This document shows positions 1-5,006 of a DNA stretch of 6,254 bases, piece after piece. Source of the DNA: Solirubrobacteraceae bacterium (lineage in GTDB: Bacteria > Actinomycetota > Thermoleophilia > Solirubrobacterales > Solirubrobacteraceae); NCBI GenBank assembly GCA_025455895.1, contig JALOLQ010000142.1, positions 1 through 6,254 on the forward strand. Reading direction: 5' to 3'. Both the position numbers and the translations under genes were made by a program. The number at the start of each line of letters is the position of its first letter. The first letter of the stretch is position 1. The notes under the pieces are model-generated. The model saw only the letters and a program-made list of their open reading frames with translations. It was not told the DNA's origin and searched no databases.

Positions 1-527
1 CCGGCGGGCAGGCGCCGGATCCGGCCCGGATCGGGTGCGATCGCGGCGTTCGCGGCGGCGAGCGGGCGGCGGCGCAGCCCGAGCTCGCCGCGGTCGGCGT
101 CGCCGGCGGCCAGCCATTCGGTTCCCGGCCCGGCGTAGGTGCAGATCAGGCGGATCGTCATCGTGTCCACGTGGAAGAGCGGGCAGGCGGCGCCGCGGGC
201 GACCTCGAAGCGCACGGCCACCCGGGGAGCGCGCGCCGTGCCGGCGAGCAGCGCGCACAGCCGGGCGGCGTCGCCGGCGAGCCGGCGACGATCGGGGCCG
301 GCGGGCGCGCCGAGGACGGCCAGCGCCGGCTCCAGGTCGGCCGCCCCGACCTCGGGCCCGGCGATGAGCCTCGCGGTCCCCGGCGGGCCGCCGGCGAGCG
401 TGCCGGCCGCCTCGGCGAGCGCCGCCGGAAGCGCGCGCCGCCACGCCCAGAGATCGAGACCCGGGCGGAGGATCGCGTCCGCGGTGGCGGGGTCGTCGTC
501 GGCGGCGGCGCCCGGTGCGAGCGTCAC
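1..527 (-). CDS. DUF1826 domain-containing protein (C-terminus off the window)
   Basis: An open minus-strand frame without stops runs off the left edge, so the C-terminus is missing. Its most telling segment, about 120-150 residues in, reads FHVDTMTIRLICTYAGPGTEWL in two adjoining pieces (FHVDTMTIRLI, then CTYAGPGTEWL). Earlier it carries LDLWAWRRALP and RVAVRFEVARGAACP. This order (WRR near the N-terminus, then R-x-E-V..C, FHVD, R-L-x-CTY-GPGTEW) is how I recognise DUF1826. The family has no established biochemical function; I recall its genes near COG0523/CobW GTPases and zinc uptake genes in Zur regulons. A Fur/Zur-type palindrome lies about 40 nt upstream, which fits. The start is uncertain: I chose GTG at 527, but no Shine-Dalgarno lies at normal distance (AGGAGGGG at 562-555 is about 27 nt away). 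In-frame ATGs at 599 and 584 would put the palindrome inside the coding region. Family assignment is fairly sure; the role is inference. Confidence 0.82.
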   Translation of the reverse strand, partial: MTLAPGAAADDDPATADAILRPGLDLWAWRRALPAALAEAAGTLAGGPPGTARLIAGPEVGAADLEPALAVLGAPAGPDRRRLAGDAARLCALLAGTARAPRVAVRFEVARGAACPLFHVDTMTIRLICTYAGPGTEWLAAGDADRGELGLRRRPLAAANAAIAPDPGRIRRLPA

Positions 528-567
528 CGGCGGGATCGCGGCGCCGAGCGGCGGCCCCTCCTGCTTT

Positions 568-588
568 ATAAGAATCGTTCTCATTCTT
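568..588. promoter_or_regulatory. Fur/Zur-family operator-like palindrome between divergent genes
   Basis: This AT-rich island sits in otherwise extremely GC-rich DNA. On the plus strand, AAGAAT at 570-575 and ATTCTT at 583-588 are perfect inverted arms in a 19-bp frame, the classic Fur-box length. A second, offset dyad reads TGAGAACGATTCTTA on the minus strand (583-569); it matches the actinobacterial Zur pattern TGAAAATGATTTTCA at 11 of 15 positions by my count. The site is between the DUF1826 gene (minus) and the yibE/F gene (plus). A TAGCGT at 599-604 could be a plus-strand -10, and TATAAA at 570-565 is a weak minus-strand -10 candidate, so one bound repressor could cover both promoters. 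I favour Zur over Fur because of the DUF1826 neighbour. Confidence 0.6.
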
Positions 589-644
589 GTTCGAAGCATA
601 GCGTGCGGGCAGGAGCCCCGCCCCGCGCGCCGAAGGCCCGCCTG

Positions 645-1828
645 ATGGCGACCGACGCCGAGCCTGCGCCCCAGGCCCCCGAGGGTCGCGTCCGCGCGCC
701 GCGAGCCGGATCGCTGCGCGCGCTGCTGTCCGCGCCCGCCGGTCGCGCCCTGGTGACCGTGACCGGGGCGATGCTCGTGGGAACGGTCGTCGCGCTGATC
801 GCGCTGTGGCCGGAGCCCGATCCGCAGGACCGCAGCGGCGCGCTCGGCGGGGCGACGATCGCCGCGACCGCCCAGCGCGTCGAGATCGTCCCCTGCGGGC
901 CCGTCGGCCAGGACTGCCGGCGCGTCGTCGCGGTGGTCGGCGAGGGGGCCGACGCCGGACGCCGGGTGACGCTCGACCTCGGCCCGGTCGACGCCAGCCA
1001 GGACGTGCGCGCCGGCCAGCGCATCCGCGTCACGCGGCTGTTCGTCGCCTTCGCGGCGTTCGGCGTGGTCGTCGCCCGTCGTCAGGGTGCACTGGCGCTG
1101 CTCGGCCTCGCCGCGAGCATCGCGCTCGTCGCGACCTTCCTCGTCCCCGCGATGCTCGAGGGGACCTCCCCCGTGCTCGTCTCGTTCGTCCCGTGCTCGT
1201 CTCGTTCGTCGCCGCGCTCGCGGTGATGTTCGTGACCCTGCTGCTGACCTACGGCGTCAGCGCGCAGAGCCTGGCGGCGGCGGCCGGCATCGGCGCCTGC
1301 CTGCTGCTTGCGGCGGTGCTCGGCGACCTCGCGCTCGGGTTCACCGACGTGGACGGCCGCGGCGGCGAGCTCTACCCGCTGCTCCAGCAGGCCGGCGTCG
1401 GCGGGCTCTCGCTCGAGGGCATCGTGCTGGCGGGGATGGTGATCGGCGCGCTCGGGGTGCTCACCGACACGGCGGTGACCCAGGCCTCGGCGGTCGTGGC
1501 GCTGCGGCGGGCGAACGCGCGGCTCGGCGTGCGCGGCCTCTACCAGGGCGCCTTCCGCGTCGGCCGCGACCACCTCGCCGCGACGATGCACACGCTCGTC
1601 ATGGTCTACGTCGGGACGCTGCTGCCGCTGCTGCTCGTGCTCGAGGCCGCCGACGTCGCGCTGCTCGACGCGGTCAACGGCCAGTTCCTCGCCGAACCGG
1701 CCGTGGCGATGCTCGTCGGCTCGATCGCGCTGATGGCCTCCGTCCCGCTGACGACGTTCCTCGCGGCGCTGCTCGCGGTGCGCGTCCCCGTCAGCGCGCT
1801 GCCGGAGACCCACGCGCACGCGCACTGA
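645..1828 (+). pseudogene. YibE/F family membrane protein, frameshifted by a 20-bp tandem duplication
   Basis: Two overlapping frames together encode one YibE/F-like protein. Frame 1 (645-1226, 193 aa) has a membrane segment near residues 34-54, then a beta-rich extracytoplasmic stretch (CGPVGQDCRRVVAVV, VTLDLGP, GQRIRVTR) and membrane segments from about 131 and 149-170. It leaves frame at a 20-bp duplication and stops at TGA 1224-1226. The other frame continues to TGA 1828 with the family core: GIVLAGMVIGALGVLTDTAVTQ (in pieces), the RVGRDHLAATMHTLVMVYVG region and a final hydrophobic block, ending ETHAHAH. Removing one repeat copy restores a single frame of about 387 residues. I chose ATG 645, with GAAGG 8 nt upstream; an in-frame GTG at 603 is the alternative. 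The family is a conserved multi-pass membrane protein of unknown transport role. The gene could be truly broken, an assembly error, or expressed as two pieces through the TGATG overlap at 1224-1228. Confidence 0.85.
1170..1210 (+). repeat. Exact 20-bp tandem duplication inside yibE/F
   Basis: The 20-nt unit at 1171-1190, beginning CCGTGCTCGT and ending TCGTTCGTC, is repeated without mismatch at 1191-1210, with one extra matching C at 1170. Twenty is not a multiple of three, so it shifts the frame. The protein reads PVLVSFV once in each frame across the two copies. The perfect identity suggests a recent slippage event, or a sequencing or assembly artefact. Short CTCGT and TCGT sub-repeats within the unit would favour slippage. 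Confidence 0.95.
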
Positions 1829-1846
1829 GCGTGTCATCCTGCGGGC

Positions 1847-2023
1847 ATGTGCATGCAGTGCATGGCCGGGGCGATGACCGCCGGCGCCGCCGCGACCGGG
1901 ATGCGGGCGTGGCTCGCGGCCCGCGCCCCGCGGGTGCTCACGCCGCGCCGGATGCGCGCGGCGACCGTCGCGCTGCTCGGCGCCGCCTTCGTGCTCGCGG
2001 CGACCGCGCTCGGCGGCGCCTGA
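1847..2023 (+). CDS. Small CxxC-containing single-pass membrane protein, 58 aa
   Basis: ATG 1847 to TGA 2021-2023 encodes a 58-residue protein starting MCMQCMAGAMTAGAAATG, then a basic stretch (RAWLAARAPRVLTPRRMRAA) and a C-terminal hydrophobic helix (TVALLGAAFVLAATALGG). The first six residues hold two cysteines spaced CxxC, interleaved with methionines, a plausible soft-metal (copper or zinc) or redox site. The topology would be a short N-terminal head, a positively charged linker and one membrane anchor at the end. It lies 18 nt after the yibE/F stop on the same strand, so co-transcription is likely. No convincing Shine-Dalgarno is visible (only GCGGG just before the ATG), which suggests translational coupling or weak initiation. 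I know no named family for it; metal handling is inference from the CxxC and the neighbours. Further in-frame ATGs at 1853 and 1862 exist, but starting there would discard one or both cysteines. Confidence 0.7.
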   Translation: MCMQCMAGAMTAGAAATGMRAWLAARAPRVLTPRRMRAATVALLGAAFVLAATALGGA

Positions 2024-3751
2024 TCAGGCCCCGGCGAACGGCGCGACGCGCACCGCGATCGGCCGCGCCGAGGCGACCCGCCCGCCCGATCCGGCGCTGA
2101 CGAGCAGCCGGTAGCTGCCCGAGCGGCGCGGCAGCCGGACCGGCAGCGTGAAGTCGCCGCGCACCTGGCGGGTGCGCACCGCGGCCCGCACCCAGCGCCC
2201 GCGCACGCGGCGCTGGACCACGACCCGCAGCGTGCCCGGAGGGCGCATGCGCCCGCTGAGGGTCACCGTGCCGCCGACCGGCACCACGCGGCTGTCCGCG
2301 GCCACCGCGAGCGCCGGCACGAGCGCGACGGCCACCGGGAGCGAGATCACCTCGCGCGCCACCGCGCGCACGAGGCCGCCGCGCGTCCAGGCGACGCTCG
2401 CGGCGAAGAAGCCGTCCTGGCTGGTGGCGGTGCGCGCGATCGTCACCCACGAGCCGCCCGGGCCCTGCTTCTCGATCCGCACCGCCACCCCGGGCTGCGG
2501 GGTCTTGTCGGGCGCGAGCACCGAGCCCTCGAGGCGCACCGGCCGGCCGTAGACGACCGGCCCCGAGGCGTCGAGCGTGACCTCCGGGAGCACGACCGGC
2601 GGGCCGGCGCCGGCGAGCGCGCGCCGGCGGATCTCGGGGAGCTGGGCGTAGAAGCGGGTGCCGGGGCAGTCGGTGCTGCCGACGTCGCGGTGGCCGCTGA
2701 TGCGCTCGAGCGTCACCCGCGCGCCGGACGGGAAGCGGCTCAGCGAGCCGCCGCCGGAGACGACGGCGGCGGCGCCGGAGACCGGGGCGCCGTGCACCGG
2801 CAGCTTCCAGGCGATGAGCCGCGCGACCGCGTCGACGGCGGCCTGGGGCGCCTGCTGGTCCATGAACGAGCCGAGCACCGAGATGCCGGTGGTGAGCCCG
2901 TTGAAGCCCTGGGCGTGCGCCCCGATCACCGGCAGCTCGACCCCGCCCGCGCGGCCCTCGTAGATCGTGCCGTAGCGATCGACGAGGAAGTTGTAGCCGA
3001 CGTCGTTCCAGCGCCGGGTGTCGCGGTGGAACCGCGCGATCGCCAGCACCTGGGTGGCCGCCTGGGCCGGGGTGTAGGCGTTCGAGCTCTCGGTGTGGTG
3101 GACGACCGCGACCTGCACCGCCCCGTAGGCGGGCGCGCTGCGCGGCGGCACGAGATCCCCGCCCCAGGCCGCGCGCAGGACGATCGGCGGGCGGCCGCCG
3201 AGCTGGGCCCCGCGGCCCTCGGGCGCGGCGGCGGCCGCGCGCGCGGCGAGCAGGGCGCCCGCGGCGCGCGGCACGGCGACGAGCGCCAGCGCCACCGGGC
3301 GCCGCGGCCGGCGGTCGGCGCGCAGCTCGAGCTCGTCGGCCTCGCCGGTCCACAGCGGATCGCCGGTGGCCGGCAGGCCGGCCGGGTCGGGGGCGTGCGC
3401 GTGCGTCGGGACGCGCAGCCACGGGCTCCAGCGGCCGCCCCGGCGGCGGGCGCGCACGTGCAGGCCGGTGCCCAGGCCGCGCACGTCGCGCAGGCCGAGC
3501 AGGACGAAGCGCCCCGGTGCGGCGAGGACGGCGGTGCGCGCGCCGGGCCCGAAGGCGTCCGGCGGGACGGTCAGCGCGAGCGTGCGCGGCGCGGCGAGCG
3601 CACGCGGCGCATCCAGCGCGCCGCGGCCGAACGCGAGCAGGCCGGCACCCGCCCCGAGGGCGAGCGCCTCACGGCGCGAGATCCGGCCGGCGTGTCGGGG
3701 AGCGGGCGGCATTCCGGGGCGGACGGGCCGCGGTCGGCGGCCACGATCCAT
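2024..3751 (-). CDS. Tat-exported PGRP-fold N-acetylmuramoyl-L-alanine amidase
   Basis: The 575-residue protein would cleave the amide bond between N-acetylmuramic acid and L-alanine in peptidoglycan, outside the membrane. A Tat-type signal peptide has SRREAL at 25-30, a hydrophobic run to about 42 and possible cleavage after ALA near 53. Residues 55-165 form a beta-rich domain common in actinobacterial PGRP amidases (GGRWSPWLRV, DPLWTGEADELELR). The amidase domain spans about 190-375. Expected zinc ligands are H218 (VVHHTES), H354 and C362 (GHRDVGSTDCPG); the catalytic tyrosine is Y253 (VGYNF), and T360 sits where T7 lysozyme has its lysine. All are present, so it should be active. Two Ig-like beta repeats follow (about 388-465 and 483-571), perhaps for wall or surface binding. 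ATG 3751 lacks a clear Shine-Dalgarno; Met14 (ATG 3712) also keeps the whole Tat signal. It follows the HxlR gene by 70 bp on the same strand, so regulation by it is possible but unproven. Confidence 0.92.
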   Translation of the reverse strand: MDRGRRPRPVRPGMPPAPRHAGRISRREALALGAGAGLLAFGRGALDAPRALAAPRTLALTVPPDAFGPGARTAVLAAPGRFVLLGLRDVRGLGTGLHVRARRRGGRWSPWLRVPTHAHAPDPAGLPATGDPLWTGEADELELRADRRPRRPVALALVAVPRAAGALLAARAAAAAPEGRGAQLGGRPPIVLRAAWGGDLVPPRSAPAYGAVQVAVVHHTESSNAYTPAQAATQVLAIARFHRDTRRWNDVGYNFLVDRYGTIYEGRAGGVELPVIGAHAQGFNGLTTGISVLGSFMDQQAPQAAVDAVARLIAWKLPVHGAPVSGAAAVVSGGGSLSRFPSGARVTLERISGHRDVGSTDCPGTRFYAQLPEIRRRALAGAGPPVVLPEVTLDASGPVVYGRPVRLEGSVLAPDKTPQPGVAVRIEKQGPGGSWVTIARTATSQDGFFAASVAWTRGGLVRAVAREVISLPVAVALVPALAVAADSRVVPVGGTVTLSGRMRPPGTLRVVVQRRVRGRWVRAAVRTRQVRGDFTLPVRLPRRSGSYRLLVSAGSGGRVASARPIAVRVAPFAGA

Positions 3752-3821
3752 GGTGGCAGGAACGCATCGGCGCGGCGGACGTTGCGGTCGCGCTGGGCGC
3801 GATCGTGCAGCCGGACGAGGC

Positions 3822-4184
3822 TCAGGCGAGCGCCGCGGCGGTGCGCACGGCCGGATCGTCCGCGCCGCACGCCTCGTCGCCCAGCCACTGCTCGCCGAAC
3901 GTGCGCATGTCCTCGATGATCGGCAGCAGCGCGCGGCCCTTGTCGGTCAGCGCGTACTCGACGCGCGGCGGGACCTCCGGGAACGTCTGGCGCTCGACCA
4001 CGCCCTCGTGCTCGAGATCGCGCAGGCGCAGCGACAGCGTGCGCGGGCTGATGCCCGCGAGCGAGCGCTCCAGCTCGCAGAACCGCGAGCGCCCCTCCGC
4101 GAGCTCACGCACGATCAGCAGCGTCCACTTGGCGCAGACGATGTCCGCGGTCCGGCAGACGGGGCAGGAGGGGTCGCTGGCCAC
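3822..4184 (-). CDS. HxlR-family winged-helix transcriptional regulator
   Basis: This 120-residue protein has the HxlR signature: an N-terminal cysteine (C7), the helix ending CAKWTLLIVREL (17-28), F-x-E-L (35-38), the recognition region GISPRTLSLRLRDLEHEGVVER (44-65, in two runs) and a wing with VEYALTDKG (75-83). Family members act as dimers on short palindromes, often as redox or electrophile sensors. Here C7 is part of a CPVC motif, with more cysteines at 17, 36 and 106, so thiol-based sensing is plausible. The start is constrained: GTG 4184 is preceded in frame by a TAA at 4196-4194, so only GAG-type codons could be added and no earlier start exists. The GTG lies about 6 nt after a TAAAGT -10 hexamer, so the mRNA is probably leaderless. 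An 8+8 inverted repeat just upstream suggests autoregulation. Targets may include the downstream amidase or the upstream AIM24 gene; the sequence does not decide. Confidence 0.93.
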   Translation of the reverse strand: MASDPSCPVCRTADIVCAKWTLLIVRELAEGRSRFCELERSLAGISPRTLSLRLRDLEHEGVVERQTFPEVPPRVEYALTDKGRALLPIIEDMRTFGEQWLGDEACGADDPAVRTAAALA

Positions 4185-4186
4185 CC

Positions 4187-4211
4187 CCTCACTTTACCAA
4201 CTGAAGTGAGG
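4187..4211. promoter_or_regulatory. Candidate HxlR operator: 8-bp perfect inverted repeat
   Basis: On the plus strand, CCTCACTT at 4187-4194 and AAGTGAGG at 4204-4211 are perfect inverted arms separated by 9 nt (TACCAACTG). The dyad covers the putative -10 and ends two bases before the GTG of the HxlR gene. HxlR regulators bind dyads of about this size with ACTT/AAGT half-sites and often repress themselves. The position would block RNA polymerase when bound. It also lies 16 nt past the AIM24 stop codon, so it controls only the HxlR gene and whatever is co-transcribed downstream. Confidence 0.65.
4191..4196 (-). promoter_or_regulatory. Putative -10 element (TAAAGT) for leaderless HxlR mRNA
   Basis: TAAAGT fits the actinobacterial TANNNT -10 pattern. 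Six bases (GAGGGG) separate it from the GTG start at 4184, the spacing expected when transcription begins at the start codon itself. No good -35 is visible 16-19 nt upstream. The only purine run, GAGGGG, directly abuts the start codon and is too close to serve as a ribosome binding site, which supports leaderless initiation. Confidence 0.5.
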
Positions 4212-4225
4212 TCGGGGCGGGGTCC

Positions 4226-4243
4226 GCTCAGCCCCCGCTGAGC
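4226..4243 (-). other. Hairpin spanning the AIM24 stop codon
   Basis: GCTCAGC (4226-4232) and GCTGAGC (4237-4243) are perfect 7-bp inverted arms with a 4-nt loop. The AIM24 TGA (4230-4228) is inside the stem. No T-run follows on the minus strand, so this is not a standard intrinsic terminator. It could be a weak terminator of the U-less type suggested for actinobacteria, or an mRNA 3' end stabiliser separating AIM24 from the HxlR unit. Confidence 0.35.
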
Positions 4244-4944
4244 AGCCCGCCGATCCCCCCGCCGCCGCCGGAGCCGGGCGCGACGACGCGGCCCTCGGAC
4301 GGCTGCACGAGCACCCAGCCCTGGCCGCTGAAGGCCATCTGGATCGACTCGCCCGAGGAGCGGCCGATCAGCGCCTTGGCGCTGACGTCCGTCTTCAGCG
4401 ACGACTGCACCCCCGAGGACCAGGTCACCGCGGCCTGCGCGTCGGCGAACGTCGGCGCCGACGCGACGTCGAGCAGCATCGGCGGGCCGTCGGTGAGCAG
4501 CGCGACGTAGCCGGTGCCCTTGAGCGTCGTGTTGAAGAGGCCGCCGGCGAGCGCCGCGGACGCGCCGCCCGAGAGCTTCGTGATGTCCCAGTCGATGTCG
4601 GAGTCGAACGCGAGCAGGTTCGGGCCGTTGACGGTGACCGAGTCGTTCTCCAGGTAGAGCAGGTGGATGTCCTGCGCGGTGTCGGCGAGGAACACCTCGC
4701 CGGACCCGGACATCTTCATGAGGTTCTGGCCCTCGCCGGTCATCGCCTTCTTCAGCATGCGGCCCATGCCGCCCGAGCCGGCGTGCTCGAACTTCACGTC
4801 GCCCTGGTAGGCCACCATCGAGCCGCGCTTGGCCTGGATCTCGCCGTCGCTCAGGCGGACCTTGAGCAGCTTGGAGTTCTGGAGCGCGAACGCGTCCCCG
4901 GACGTCGTCTCGATGTACTGCTGCAGATCGGTGCGGATCGGCAC
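4228..4944 (-). CDS. AIM24 family protein (DUF124/TIGR00266-like)
   Basis: The 238-residue soluble protein has no signal peptide or membrane helix. It reads as a repeated beta structure: an N-terminal block (FALQNSKLLKVRL, 19-31; GSMVAYQGDVKFEH, 41-54), a middle block (GSGEVFLAD, 80-88; VTVNGPNLLAFDSDIDWDI, 103-121) and a C-terminal block ending FSGQGWVLVQPSE (205-217). These match the AIM24/DUF124 family, named after a yeast mitochondrial inner-membrane biogenesis protein. The bacterial role is unknown. The C-terminus is a glycine-rich tail (GSGGGGGIGGLLSGG, 224-238), probably disordered. The start is GTG 4944, well supported by AAGGGGAG at 4956-4949 with about 5 nt spacing. It lies 62 bp after pilT on the same strand, so read-through from pilT is possible, although a strong GC hairpin sits between them. 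Nothing in the sequence shows a functional tie to pili. Confidence 0.92.
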   Translation of the reverse strand: MPIRTDLQQYIETTSGDAFALQNSKLLKVRLSDGEIQAKRGSMVAYQGDVKFEHAGSGGMGRMLKKAMTGEGQNLMKMSGSGEVFLADTAQDIHLLYLENDSVTVNGPNLLAFDSDIDWDITKLSGGASAALAGGLFNTTLKGTGYVALLTDGPPMLLDVASAPTFADAQAAVTWSSGVQSSLKTDVSAKALIGRSSGESIQMAFSGQGWVLVQPSEGRVVAPGSGGGGGIGGLLSGG

Positions 4945-4973
4945 GGCTCTCCCCTTGCGTCAGCGTCAGTGGT

Positions 4974-4997
4974 CGCGCGGGAGCCTGCCCCCGCGCG
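4974..4997 (-). other. GC-rich hairpin between pilT and the AIM24 gene
   Basis: CGCGCGGG (4974-4981) and CCCGCGCG (4990-4997) form a perfect 8-bp all-GC stem with an 8-nt loop, starting 9 nt after the pilT stop codon. There is no following T-run on the minus strand; instead a tandem TGACGC pair and the AIM24 ribosome binding site follow. It may attenuate read-through or protect the pilT mRNA end. Confidence 0.35.
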
Positions 4998-5006
4998 GGC
5001 GGTTCG

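Noticed and set aside
171..644. Long plus-strand open frame preceding the yibE/F start (also the frames at 35-367 and 139-645)
   Set aside because: Arg/Gly/Ala-rich composition with no motif, and it is the antisense of the DUF1826 coding region.
1082..1837. 251-codon minus-strand open frame opposite yibE/F
   Set aside because: Dominated by R, E, H and Q with no hydrophobic core or motif; a GC-rich shadow of the membrane protein gene.
1820..1846. CATCCTGCGGG before the micro-protein as a ribosome site or promoter
   Set aside because: Weak purine content and no TANNNT hexamer at leaderless spacing; left unassigned.
1938..3422. 494-codon minus-strand frame overlapping the amidase
   Set aside because: Almost pure A/R/G/P composition and out of frame with the PGRP domain; an artefact of high GC.
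3752..3821. Promoter or operator between the HxlR gene and the amidase
   Set aside because: No -10 at a useful position, no dyad and no ribosome site could be seen.
4226..4243. Classical rho-independent terminator after AIM24
   Set aside because: The stem is good, but no T-run follows and the stop codon is inside it; kept only as a hairpin.
4957..4968. Tandem GCGTCA pair upstream of AIM24 as a regulator site
   Set aside because: Only two hexamers in a GC-rich spacer; no better than chance without comparison.
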